Positions 29,100 through 40,277 of a stretch of 64,000 nt of DNA are shown piece by piece. The notes beneath the pieces are model-generated. The model ran no database searches. It saw nothing but the letters and a program-made list of their open reading frames with translations, and was not told the DNA's origin. Source of the stretch: Gottfriedia endophytica (GTDB lineage Bacteria; Bacillota; Bacilli; Bacillales; Bacillaceae_G); contig NZ_JAGIYQ010000003.1 in assembly GCF_017814275.1 (NCBI RefSeq), positions 310,001 through 374,000 of the forward strand, given 5' to 3'. The first letter of the stretch is position 1. Each line of letters begins with the position of its first letter. A program made the position numbers and the translations under genes.

Positions 29100-30196
29100 A
29101 GCGTCAGTTAATATTAGAAGATGGAACAGCTTTTATTGGAGAAGCATTTGGTAGCGATGTAGATACAACAGGAGAAATCGTTTTTACAACAGGAATGACA
29201 GGTTATCAAGAGGTGTTGACTGACCCATCATACTGTGGGCAAATCGTAACATTCACATATCCTTTAGTTGGAAATTACGGAATCAATTTAGAAGATTTCG
29301 AGAGTATTGTGCCAGCTGTACACGGCTTAATTGTAAAGGAATATGCTGAGTTTCCTTCAAACTTCAGAAACAGACTTTCATTAGATGAATATTGCAAAGA
29401 TAAAAACATCCCAGGATTAGCTGGAATTGATACACGTATGTTAACAAAAAAACTACGTGAAGTAGGAACGATGAAAGGAAAGTTCTGTAGTGTTGATGTA
29501 AACGTGGATGAAGTTGTAGCAGAATTAAAAGCAACGCCAATGTTTACAAATCATGTTGAAAGAGTTTCAACTCAAAAACCTTACAGAAGTCCAGGTCGTG
29601 GCAACCGAGTAGTATTAGTAGACTTTGGAATGAAGCACGGTATTCTTCGAGAGTTAACAAAACGTAACTGCGACGTAACAGTAGTACCTTACAACATTAC
29701 AGCAAAAGAAATTTTCCAGCTTGCTCCAGAGGGAATTATGTTAAGTAATGGACCTGGGGATCCAAAAGATGTAACAGTAGCAATTGACATGATCAAAGAA
29801 GTGGTTGGAAAAGTGCCACTGTTCGGAATTTGTTTAGGTCATCAACTATTTGCTTTAGCGAACGGTGCAAACACATCTAAATTAAAATTTGGACACCGCG
29901 GAGCAAACCATCCAGTTAAATCTTTAGAAACTGGAAAAGTAGCAATCACTTCTCAAAACCATGGATATGCGGTAGAAGAAGAATCAGTTTTTGGAACTGA
30001 CCTTGAAATCACTCACGTTGCATTAAATGATGGAACAGTAGAAGGATTAAAACATAAAAAATACCCAGCATTTACAGTTCAATATCATCCAGAAGCTTCA
30101 CCAGGACCTGAAGATGCAAATTACTTATTTGACCAATTTATCAACATGATGGAAGAGCACAAAAGAGAGGGGAAATTACAATGCCAAAACGCGTAG
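29096..30196 (+). CDS. carA: CarA (PyrAA), carbamoyl-phosphate synthase small subunit
   Basis: Glutaminase subunit that feeds ammonia to CarB. The N-terminal domain has [20 protein letters not shown]. The class I glutamine amidotransferase domain has [10 protein letters not shown], the nucleophile in [16 protein letters not shown], and the His/Glu pair in [14 protein letters not shown]. 366 residues. Placement inside the pyr operon marks it as the pyrimidine-regulated enzyme. It overlaps carB by 16 bases. Confidence 0.97.
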
Positions 30197-33100
30197 ACAT
30201 CGAAACAATATTAGTGATCGGATCTGGTCCGATTGTAATTGGGCAAGCAGCAGAATTTGATTACGCTGGTACACAAGCTTGTCAAGCACTGAAAGAAGAG
30301 GGATATAAAGTAATTCTAGTAAACTCAAACCCTGCTACAATCATGACTGATGTACAAACGGCAGATAAAGTATACATTGAACCTCTTACATTAGATTTTG
30401 TAAGCCGTATTATTCGTAAAGAACGTCCAGATGCTCTTCTACCAACTTTAGGAGGTCAAACAGGACTTAACCTTGCAGTAGAACTGGCAAACTCAGGAAT
30501 TCTAGATGAGTGTGACGTGAAAATTTTAGGAACTAGCTTAGACGCAATAAACAGAGCAGAAGATCGTGATTTATTCCGTACTTTAATGAACGAGTTAAAC
30601 GAACCAGTTCCTGAAAGTGAAATTATTCATTCGTTAGAAGAAGCATACACTTTCGTAAATCAAATTGGTTATCCAGTCATTGTCCGTCCTGCTTTTACAC
30701 TAGGTGGAACAGGTGGGGGAATCTGTCACAATGAAGAAGAGCTAATTGAAATCGTAACAAGCGGATTAAAAAATAGCCCAGTTACACAATGCTTACTAGA
30801 AAAAAGTATTGCTGGTTTTAAAGAAATCGAATACGAAGTAATGCGTGATGCTGCAAATAATGCAATCGTAGTATGTAACATGGAAAATATCGATCCAGTT
30901 GGTGTTCATACAGGGGATTCAATCGTAGTTGCTCCTTCACAAACATTAAGTGATCGTGAATATCAAATGCTTCGTAATGTATCGTTAAATATCATTAGAG
31001 CATTAGGAATCGAAGGCGGATGTAACGTTCAGCTTGCCCTTGATCCACACAGCTTCCAATACTATGTAATTGAAGTAAATCCACGTGTGTCTCGTTCAAG
31101 TGCTCTAGCATCAAAAGCAACAGGATACCCAATTGCTAAATTAGCAGCTAAAATTGCTGTTGGATTGACACTAGATGAAATGATTAATCCTGTTACAAAG
31201 AAAACTTATGCATGTTTTGAACCGGCACTAGACTACATCGTATCGAAAATACCACGTTGGCCATTTGATAAATTTGAAAGTGCAAACCGTAAGCTTGGTA
31301 CACAAATGAAGGCAACTGGTGAGGTAATGGCGATTGGCCGTACACTAGAAGAATCATTGTTAAAAGCAGTTCGCTCATTAGAGCTTGGAATTCACCATAT
31401 GGAAATTAAATCATTAAGAGATTTATCAAAAGATGAAATGATTAAACGTATGGGCAAACCAGATGATGAAAGATTATATATTGTAGCTGAAGCGATTCGT
31501 CAAGGGATGACGTTGGAAGAAATACATGATATCACTCAAATTGATTACTTCTTCCTTCATAAAATTGAAAATATTATTAAGATGGAACGTACGATTAAAG
31601 ATGCTAACTTTGATGTTGAAGTTTTAAAAGATGCTAAGAAAATGGGCTTTAGTGATGAATACATCGCAGAATGCTGGAATAGCACAAATCGTGAAGTGTA
31701 CGATTTCCGTCAAGATCATAAAGTTGTACCTGTCTATAAAATGGTTGATACATGTGCAGGAGAATTTGAATCAACTACTCCATACTTCTATGGAACATAT
31801 GAAACAGAAAACGAATCAATCGTTACAAATAAACAAAGTGTAGTAGTACTAGGTTCTGGACCAATTCGTATCGGTCAAGGGATTGAGTTTGACTATGCAA
31901 CTGTACATTGTGTAAGAGCAATTAAAGAAGCTGGTTACGAAGCAATCATTATTAACAACAACCCTGAAACAGTTTCAACTGACTTCAGTATTTCAGATAA
32001 GCTTTACTTTGAACCATTAACTATTGAAGATGTTATGCACATCATTGATTTAGAACAACCAATCGGTGTAGTTGTTCAGTTCGGTGGACAAACAGCGATT
32101 AACTTAGCAAGTAAATTAGTACAACATGGTGTGAAAATACTTGGAACATCTTTAGAAGATCTAGATCGTGCAGAAGACAGAGATAAATTTGAAGAAGCCT
32201 TGCAACAATTAGGTGTTCCACAACCACTTGGTAAAACGGCTATGACAGTTGAAGAAGCTGTTGCAATTGCAAAAGAGATTGGTTACCCAGTATTAGTTCG
32301 ACCTTCATATGTACTAGGTGGACGTGCAATGGAAATCGTTGAACGCGAAGAAGAATTACTACACTATATGAAAAATGCAGTTCGCGTAAATCCAGAGCAT
32401 CCAGTATTAGTTGACCGCTATTTAACAGGAAAAGAAATAGAAGTTGATGCAATTTCTGACGGAACTGATGTGTACATTCCAGGAATTATGGAACATATCG
32501 AACGTGCGGGTGTTCACTCAGGGGACTCAATTGCAGTTTATCCAACCCAAAGTGTAACAGCAGAAGCAAAACAAAAAATTATTGATTATACAATAAAACT
32601 AGCAAAAGGATTGAATATTAAAGGGTTACTAAACATTCAGTTCGTAGTTACAGAAGCTGATGAAGTATTTGTACTTGAAGTTAACCCACGTTCAAGTAGA
32701 ACAGTGCCATTCTTAAGTAAAATTACACATGTTCCAATGGCAAACATTGCAACGAAAGTAATTTTAGGTGAAACACTTCGTTCATTTGGTTACGAGACTG
32801 GTTACCACCCAGAAGCTAAAGAAGTATATGTAAAAGCTCCTGTGTTCTCATTTGCAAAATTACGCTCAGTTGATACAACATTAGGACCTGAAATGAAATC
32901 AACTGGTGAAGTAATGGGTAAAGATATTAGTCTTGATAAAGCTCTTTACAAAGCTCTTGAAGCATCTGGTATTAAAATTAGAACAAATGGATCAGTTATT
33001 ATAACTGTTGCAGATAAGGACAAAGATGAGGTAACTGAAATCGCAAGAAGATTCCATGAAGTTGGATTTAACATTCTTGCGACAGAAGGAACTAAAGCGT

Positions 33101-33389
33101 ATTTAGAAAGTATGAACATTCCAGTTTCAACTGTAAATAAAATTGACGAGCATGAAGATAATTTATTAGAGAAAATCAGAAATGGTCATGCACAATTTGT
33201 TATCAATACATTAACAAAAGGAAAACAACCTGCAAGAGATGGTTTCCGAATTCGTCGTGAGTCAGTAGAAAATGGTGTTGTATGTTTAACATCACTTGAT
33301 ACTGCAAGTGCAATTCTTTCAGTAATTGAAAGTCTAACATTCTCAACACATGCACTTCCAAATTATGAAACGAAGGCTGGCGTTTTAGT

Positions 33390-33393
<4 letters not shown>
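30181..33393 (+). CDS. carB: CarB (PyrAB), carbamoyl-phosphate synthase large subunit
   Basis: Duplicated ATP-grasp enzyme that makes carbamoyl phosphate. The first half opens [20 protein letters not shown] and the second [20 protein letters not shown], showing the internal repeat. Both carry GGQT and VRPxxxLGG motifs. The C-terminal MGS-like allosteric domain (about residues 935-1070) contains [14 protein letters not shown] and should bind regulatory nucleotides. 1070 residues, normal. GAGAGGGG precedes the ATG. Confidence 0.98.
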
Positions 33394-35068
<1,675 letters not shown>

Positions 35069-35069
35069 T

Positions 35070-35783
35070 ATGACATCACCAATTATTATCGCGCTTGATT
35101 ATTCATCACGCGAAGAGGTTATGGCATTTCTAAATCAATTCAACCAACCACTTTTTGTAAAAGTGGGGATGGAGTTGTTTTACAAAGAAGGTCCAGCTTT
35201 TATTAAAGAAATAAAAGAATTAGGGCATAAAATTTTCCTGGATTTAAAACTTCATGATATCCCAAATACGGTGAAGCAAGCAATGAAAAATCTTGCAAAG
35301 CTTGATGTTGATCTGGTAAACGTCCACGCTGCTGGTGGAAGTAAAATGATGAAAGCAGCTCTTGAAGGACTAGTGGAAGGAACGCCTGAAGGAAAGCAAC
35401 GCCCTCTTTTAATTGCTGTAACTCAATTAACGAGCACATCAAATGAACAAGTGGTTGAGGAACAAGGAATTTCATCTTTAACAACTTCAATTAGCTTATA
35501 TGCGAAATTAACAGAAGAGAGCGGACTAGATGGAGTAGTTTGTTCACCACTTGATGTAGAAATTGTAAGAGAAGCAGCTAAAGGTGAAGGATTTGTTACA
35601 GTAACTCCAGGTATTCGCTTAGCTGAAAACAGTGCTGATGACCAAGTGCGAATCACTACACCAGCTAAAGCAAGAGAACTTGGAAGCAATTATATAGTTG
35701 TTGGACGTAGCATTACAAAAAGTGAGAACCCAGTTCAAACTTATGAAAAAATCGTTTCACAATGGGAGGGCGTAACAGTATGA
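35070..35783 (+). CDS. pyrF: PyrF, orotidine 5'-phosphate decarboxylase
   Basis: Decarboxylates OMP to UMP. TIM-barrel motifs are [13 protein letters not shown], the catalytic [17 protein letters not shown], and the phosphate-binding VTPGIRL and [12 protein letters not shown] 35070, after GGAAGGAG, gives 237 residues. A longer in-frame start at 35013 lies inside pyrD and adds unrelated sequence. Overlaps pyrE by 4 bases. Confidence 0.96.
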   Translation: MTSPIIIALDYSSREEVMAFLNQFNQPLFVKVGMELFYKEGPAFIKEIKELGHKIFLDLKLHDIPNTVKQAMKNLAKLDVDLVNVHAAGGSKMMKAALEGLVEGTPEGKQRPLLIAVTQLTSTSNEQVVEEQGISSLTTSISLYAKLTEESGLDGVVCSPLDVEIVREAAKGEGFVTVTPGIRLAENSADDQVRITTPAKARELGSNYIVVGRSITKSENPVQTYEKIVSQWEGVTV

Positions 35784-36418
35784 AAAAAATGATCGCAGAA
35801 AACTTATTAAGTATTGGTGCAGTAAGTTTACAACCAGAAAATCCATTTACATGGGCTTCAGGTATTAAATCTCCAATCTATTGTGACAATCGTTTGACAC
35901 TTGGTTATCCAGAAATTCGTAAAAATATTGCAAATGGATTAGCTAAATTAATTCAAGAGAAATACGGAAATGTAGACGTAATTGCTGGAACAGCAACAGC
36001 GGGTATTGCACACGCAGCATGGGTAAGTGATGTAATGAATTTACCAATGTGCTACGTACGTAGCTCTGCAAAAGGACACGGAAAAGGCAATCAAATTGAA
36101 GGACTAGTAAAAGCAGGACAAAAAGTGGTAGTTGTTGAAGATTTAATTTCAACAGGCGGAAGTGTTATCACATGTGTTGATGCACTACGCGAAGCAGGCT
36201 GTGAAGTAGTAGGTGTTGTATCAATTTTTACTTACAACTTACCAGCAGCTGAAGAAAAATTTACTGCTAATAATGTAATGTACTACTCTCTAACTGACTA
36301 CGATACGCTAGTTCAAGTTGCAAAAGAAGAAGGTACAATTACTGAAAATGATGTTAACAAATTAACTGAGTGGAGAAAAAATCCACAAGATAGCAATTGG
36401 ATGAACGTTGGGGTTTAA
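35780..36418 (+). CDS. pyrE: PyrE, orotate phosphoribosyltransferase
   Basis: Joins orotate to PRPP to give OMP. The PRPP motif [21 protein letters not shown] is near residue 115. The N-terminal [21 protein letters not shown] and the flexible loop [14 protein letters not shown] are intact. ATG 35780 follows GGGAGGG at good spacing and gives 212 residues. Last gene of the operon, before a strong terminator. Confidence 0.96.
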   Translation: MKKMIAENLLSIGAVSLQPENPFTWASGIKSPIYCDNRLTLGYPEIRKNIANGLAKLIQEKYGNVDVIAGTATAGIAHAAWVSDVMNLPMCYVRSSAKGHGKGNQIEGLVKAGQKVVVVEDLISTGGSVITCVDALREAGCEVVGVVSIFTYNLPAAEEKFTANNVMYYSLTDYDTLVQVAKEEGTITENDVNKLTEWRKNPQDSNWMNVGV

Positions 36419-36437
36419 GATTATAAACTAAAAAAGT

Positions 36438-36482
36438 AAAGGATAGATCAGTAGATTATTTCTGCTGTATCTGTCCTTTTTT
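36438..36482 (+). terminator. Terminator of the pyr operon
   Basis: Long stem AAAGGATAGAT with ATCTGTCCTTT, extended by CAGTAGA/TCTGCTG with a bulge, then a T run. Confidence 0.88.
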
Positions 36483-36612
36483 GTTTGGTTGTTTTGTAAA
36501 TATTGTAGTTATTAAGAAGGAAGTAATGTCTTTTTTGTTGAATAAAACTATACATATTGAATTGAGTATCACACAGGGAGCTGCAAGCATTGATTCTTAG
36601 AAGTGGTAACCC

Positions 36613-36699
36613 TTAAGCTTTTTTACCTTCTTTTAAACTTTCTTCTAAACGTTGATCTAATAGTTCAATTTCTTTATCTTTAGTCTTCATTCTTTTCAT
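36613..36699 (-). CDS. Possible 28-residue basic/acidic small protein
   Basis: Minus-strand ORF reading MKRMKTKDKEIELLDQRLEE and then SLKEGKKA. It starts at 36699 after TTATAGGTGAAAAA, where GGTG is a weak ribosome binding site. The sequence is highly charged and would form one amphipathic helix. It occupies the otherwise empty gap between pyrE and the XRE-type regulator, in a region where B. subtilis has other genes. I do not recognise a family; it may be a short real protein or a gene remnant. Confidence 0.3.
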   Translation of the reverse strand: MKRMKTKDKEIELLDQRLEESLKEGKKA

Positions 36700-36764
36700 T
36701 TTTTCACCTATAACCTTTTTATTTATTACAAACAAAGTATTCACTTACAAGGAGATTGTTATTC

Positions 36765-37163
36765 ATGAAAGTTGAAATTGAATTGCAAGAGGAAACCATA
36801 AAAGCATTGGAACAATATGCCTCGTTTTATAATGTTAAACATAAAGTTATTGGGACTAATGACGAACAATCTATAGAGGATATCATTAAGGCAGCTATAA
36901 TGATGTATATACGCTGGTTATCGATAACTCCGAGTCCATTTATTTCCTCAAAGGGATTAACAGTTCTTTCACGAATCCCGCATATCTTTTCTTCCCAAGG
37001 GAAATCTTTAAGCGAATTAAGTTTGCAGACAGGAATACCTAAAAGTACACTCAGTGGTATATTAAAAGGGAACATTCCTAATTTAGAAAATTTCATACGG
37101 ATATGGTTATCGATTGGCCAACCACCGATCTTAAATTTATTAGAAATACGATACGATTCTTAA
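36765..37163 (+). CDS. Small XRE-like helix-turn-helix regulator
   Basis: 132 residues. The C-terminal half contains a Cro/XRE-type helix-turn-helix, SLSELSLQTGIPKSTLSGIL with KGNIPNLENFIRIW, at about residues 82-118. The N-terminal half (IELQEETIKALEQYASFYN) is helical and of unknown role, perhaps for dimerisation. ATG 36765 follows CAAGGAGATTG. An inverted repeat (AAATCGAA and TTCGATTT) lies just downstream, between this gene and the next, and could be its operator. No close family recognised; it looks like an accessory gene. Confidence 0.65.
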   Translation: MKVEIELQEETIKALEQYASFYNVKHKVIGTNDEQSIEDIIKAAIMMYIRWLSITPSPFISSKGLTVLSRIPHIFSSQGKSLSELSLQTGIPKSTLSGILKGNIPNLENFIRIWLSIGQPPILNLLEIRYDS

Positions 37164-37180
37164 CGGACAACCTGTTCGAT

Positions 37181-37214
37181 AAATCGAATAAAATGTTATA
37201 AATTTTTTCGATTT
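37181..37214 (+). promoter_or_regulatory. Candidate operator of the XRE-like regulator
   Basis: AAATCGAA (37181-37188) and TTCGATTT (37207-37214) are exact inverted repeats with an 18-base AT-rich centre. They lie between the regulator and the small membrane protein gene. Binding is inferred from position only. Confidence 0.35.
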
Positions 37215-37290
37215 GTTGAATAGGACAAAACAGTAGTTCCATATAGTTGAATAAAAAGGTTTTTAGCTTCTAATAAGGAGGCGACCAAGT

Positions 37291-37623
37291 TTGTTCACTT
37301 TACATGATACTATTAGTATTGTCCAAGTAATTTGTTTATTAATTTCCACTTTTTTATCTGTTTATAAAGCAGTTAAACCACAGCCTACAGATAAAGAAGA
37401 TATAGAAAAGAGAAAGGTAACCAAGGAGCATTTGCTAAAGGGAAAAATACTAAATGAGAACGTGAATACATTTCAGAAGGGATACTTAAATTATCACTTT
37501 ATTGGCGACATCCATCAAAAACGGTATCTAATAATTGTTATCCTAGTATTTGAAATAACTGAAAATAGACAAAATACACTTTTTATTATAATCATGAACA
37601 TTAATTATATTAACAACAAATAA
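37291..37623 (+). CDS. Small hypothetical protein with N-terminal membrane segment
   Basis: 110 residues from a TTG start with a strong AAGGAGGCG 8 bases ahead. A hydrophobic stretch (TISIVQVICLLISTFLSVYK) at residues 7-26 predicts one membrane helix. A charged middle section follows, then a second hydrophobic patch near residues 79-87. No family recognised. It follows the XRE-like regulator at 127 bases and faces the Nudix gene across a terminator. Low similarity to anything known keeps confidence modest. Confidence 0.5.
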   Translation: MFTLHDTISIVQVICLLISTFLSVYKAVKPQPTDKEDIEKRKVTKEHLLKGKILNENVNTFQKGYLNYHFIGDIHQKRYLIIVILVFEITENRQNTLFIIIMNINYINNK

Positions 37624-37693
37624 TATATTAAATAGAGCTATAAAATGACAGCTTTCATTTAGTCAGTCAATTAATAGTATATTTACCTAAAGT

Positions 37694-37740
37694 AAAACTT
37701 TTTTAAGTAATCAGAGGGTTACTTAAAAAAGTTTTTATTT
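37694..37740. terminator. Bidirectional terminator between convergent genes
   Basis: Perfect 17-bp stem, AAAACTTTTTTAAGTAA with TTACTTAAAAAAGTTTT, and an 8-base loop. T-rich in both directions, between a + strand gene and the minus-strand Nudix gene. Confidence 0.75.
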
Positions 37741-37758
37741 TGGAAAAGGCAGTTCAAA

Positions 37759-38223
37759 CTAACATTCTTTCTTTGAAAAAGTATCGATAAATAAGCTTAC
37801 TATAGGAAAATCAGGCGGACTAATTTTTGATGGAAGTTCTTTAAAAGAGAAGAATTTCAATTCTTTTACTTCTTCTGTATCTTTCTGCAGCCTCCCTTTA
37901 TAATCAGTGCAAATATAGGTTGCAACAACGTTATACACTTCATCACCATGAGGATACTTATAATAAAATTCATCTCCAGAAAAAATATTAAATAAACTAA
38001 GATGATTTGCTGTTAAACCCGTTTCTTCTTTTAATTCTCTTTTTGCTACATCTTCTAAATTTTCCCCTATTTCCATAGAACCACCTGGTAATCCCCAAGA
38101 ATGATTATCGGTCCTTAATTGTAATAGGATTCTATTATTTGAATCCAATATGATTACATTTGCTCCAACCATGACTAGAGGACGACTACCAACTATTTTT
38201 CTTAAATCCATTATATAACCCAT
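37759..38223 (-). CDS. Nudix hydrolase
   Basis: Pyrophosphohydrolase of the Nudix family acting on a nucleoside diphosphate-linked substrate. The complete Nudix box GGSMEIGENLEDVAKRELKE followed by ETGL is near residue 46. Tyrosines and the EFYYKYPHGDEVYNVV loop resemble ADP-ribose or oxidised nucleotide hydrolases, but the substrate cannot be assigned. AGAGGTGTCTCA precedes the ATG on the minus strand. 154 residues. An accessory gene in the gap between the pyr operon and rqcH. Confidence 0.88.
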   Translation of the reverse strand: MGYIMDLRKIVGSRPLVMVGANVIILDSNNRILLQLRTDNHSWGLPGGSMEIGENLEDVAKRELKEETGLTANHLSLFNIFSGDEFYYKYPHGDEVYNVVATYICTDYKGRLQKDTEEVKELKFFSFKELPSKISPPDFPIVSLFIDTFSKKEC

Positions 38224-38310
38224 TGAGACACCTCTTATATACCGTATATATCTTTTATGTTCTATGAAGATTCGTCAAATCCTCTATAAAAATGAAATCA
38301 TGATAAATAG

Positions 38311-38355
38311 TTAAAAATAAAAGGGGATGCCAGTAATTTATATTGGCATCCCCTT
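38311..38355 (-). terminator. Terminator of rqcH
   Basis: 12-bp perfect stem AAGGGGATGCCA/TGGCATCCCCTT just beyond the rqcH stop, with a T-rich tail on the minus strand. Confidence 0.85.
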
Positions 38356-38366
38356 AATTTTTTAAG

Positions 38367-40067
38367 TTATTTTTTTAACTTCAACACTAGCTCTTCATCA
38401 GGTGTAACATAGATCGTATTATTTTGCTCATAAATAACAAAGCCTGGTTTCGAACCATTTGGTTTTTTTACATGACGGATTTGTGTATAGTCTACTGGAA
38501 CTGAGCTAGATTGACGTGCTTTACTAAAGTATGCTGCCAATATTGCTGCTTCGTTAATTGCTTGTTCACTTGGTTCTTTTGAGCGAATAACAACGTGAGA
38601 GCCTGGGATATCTTTAGTATGGAACCATAGCTCATCTCTAGCAGCTAATTTATTTGTTAAGTATTCATTTTGTTTGTTGTTTTTTCCAACTAGTAATAAT
38701 TCACCTGTAGAAGAGATGTATTCATCTAAAGTAACTTTTTGTTTATTTGATTTTGTTTGTTTTTTAGAATGTTTTTTTCTTAAGTAACCTGTTTCTACAA
38801 GCTCTTCACGAATCTCCTCTATGTCTCTAGGAGATGCTGATTCTAGTTGTTGGAGAATCGTCTCTAAATACTTATTTTCATCAATCGTTAAACTGATTTG
38901 CTCTTCAATATGGGTAATACTATTTTTCATTTTTGTATATTTTGTAAAATAGGATTGTGCATTTTCTGAAGGCGTTTTTAATGGAGAAAGTGGAATTGTG
39001 ATTGTTGCTCCATTTTCATCATAATAGTTAACAACTTCAATATCCTTCATCCCTTTTTTAAGTGCAAACATATTTGCAGTTAATAGTTCACCTTGGAGCT
39101 GTAAACGATCTGCTTTTTCAGTGTCTTTTAGACTTTGTTCAAGCTTCTTTAGTTTTTTATAATTTTTAGAAACTTCATTGTGTAAAAGCTTTTCTAAATC
39201 ACCGCTTTGTTGCTTCACACGGTCACGTTCGGCTTTTCCAAAATAAAATACATCTAATAATTTACTTAGTGTATCAAAATGGACTGTTTCTCCATGCAAA
39301 TGTGTTATTGGCAAGAAATAAAAATACTCTTTGTTCTCAGTTTTGAAGTAGGTTGGTGTGTATTCATATTTCTTTAGCTTTTCAATAAGATCCGAAAACA
39401 CTTCATAAGATTGTCCAATCCCTTTGAATACCACTTCATTAGCAAATAATGGAGACACTCCAGAGAATGAATTAATAATTGCTTGAGACGGAGTCACATC
39501 TTCTTGTTGAATTAAACTGTTAAATTCATCCTTTGAAATTGGCGCAAACGGATTTCTTTTTTCTTGAGCTGGTGGTTGTATATACTGTGCGCCAGGTAAA
39601 ATGGTACGGTGTCTATTCACAGCCATTGGAACGTGTTTTACACTATCAAGAATCATATTTCTATCATTATCTATTAAAATAATGTTACTATGACGCCCCA
39701 TTAATTCAACAACTAGTGACCTTGACATTTCATCGCCAATTTCATTACGACTACGTACTTTAATCGTAACAATCCGTTCGTTATCTGATTGCGTAATGCT
39801 TTCGATAAATCCGCCATTTAAATGCTTTCTAAGAACCATCGTAAACATTGGTGGCTCATTAGGTGAATCATATTGTTGGTCTGTAATGTGGAAACGAGCA
39901 TAGCTTGGATGAGCGCTTAATAATAATTTGTAATTTGTACTGCTTGCTCGAATCGTAAATAAAACCTCATACGCACTTGGTTGAACAATTTTTGAAATCC
40001 GTCCAGTTGTTAAAAGTGAAGCAACTTCGTGTGTCATTGCTCCTGTAAATAAACCATCAAAAGACAT
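38367..40067 (-). CDS. rqcH: RqcH (NFACT family), ribosome quality control factor
   Basis: Binds obstructed 50S subunits and recruits tRNA-Ala to add C-terminal alanine tails to stalled chains. The NFACT-N domain starts SFDGLFTGAMTHEVASLL and includes the acidic/basic motif SDNERIVTI. A central coiled coil spans about residues 290-430. The NFACT-R domain ends with ARDELWFHTKDIPGSHVVIR. 566 residues, as in Bacillus YloA. AGGAAGTG precedes the start. Adhesin annotations (FbpA) for this family are older names. YlmH, a functional partner, is encoded at 17.3 kb. Confidence 0.93.
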   Translation of the reverse strand: MSFDGLFTGAMTHEVASLLTTGRISKIVQPSAYEVLFTIRASSTNYKLLLSAHPSYARFHITDQQYDSPNEPPMFTMVLRKHLNGGFIESITQSDNERIVTIKVRSRNEIGDEMSRSLVVELMGRHSNIILIDNDRNMILDSVKHVPMAVNRHRTILPGAQYIQPPAQEKRNPFAPISKDEFNSLIQQEDVTPSQAIINSFSGVSPLFANEVVFKGIGQSYEVFSDLIEKLKKYEYTPTYFKTENKEYFYFLPITHLHGETVHFDTLSKLLDVFYFGKAERDRVKQQSGDLEKLLHNEVSKNYKKLKKLEQSLKDTEKADRLQLQGELLTANMFALKKGMKDIEVVNYYDENGATITIPLSPLKTPSENAQSYFTKYTKMKNSITHIEEQISLTIDENKYLETILQQLESASPRDIEEIREELVETGYLRKKHSKKQTKSNKQKVTLDEYISSTGELLLVGKNNKQNEYLTNKLAARDELWFHTKDIPGSHVVIRSKEPSEQAINEAAILAAYFSKARQSSSVPVDYTQIRHVKKPNGSKPGFVIYEQNNTIYVTPDEELVLKLKK

Positions 40068-40145
40068 AATGTCACTTCCTAACTAAATAAACATAATAAG
40101 TTATGTATATCACAATTGTTTTTATTTGTATTTTATCGATAAAGA

Positions 40146-40180
40146 CCTTTTAGAGCTAAACAAGCTCACTCCACATTTCT
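40146..40180 (+). repeat. Truncated family A repeat between rqcH and the Ca-ATPase
   Basis: AGAGCTAAACAAGCTCACTCC and the following ACATTTCT match the 3' quarter of complete copies (compare 13139-13167). The 5' three quarters are missing. Confidence 0.6.
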
Positions 40181-40277
40181 TAATTCATTATATCATTTTT
40201 TTGGACGAGTTCGAATATGCATTTATAAGAGGGGAAGGGGATTGCTTTCCTTATGTATTTAGTAGGGGTGACGATGA

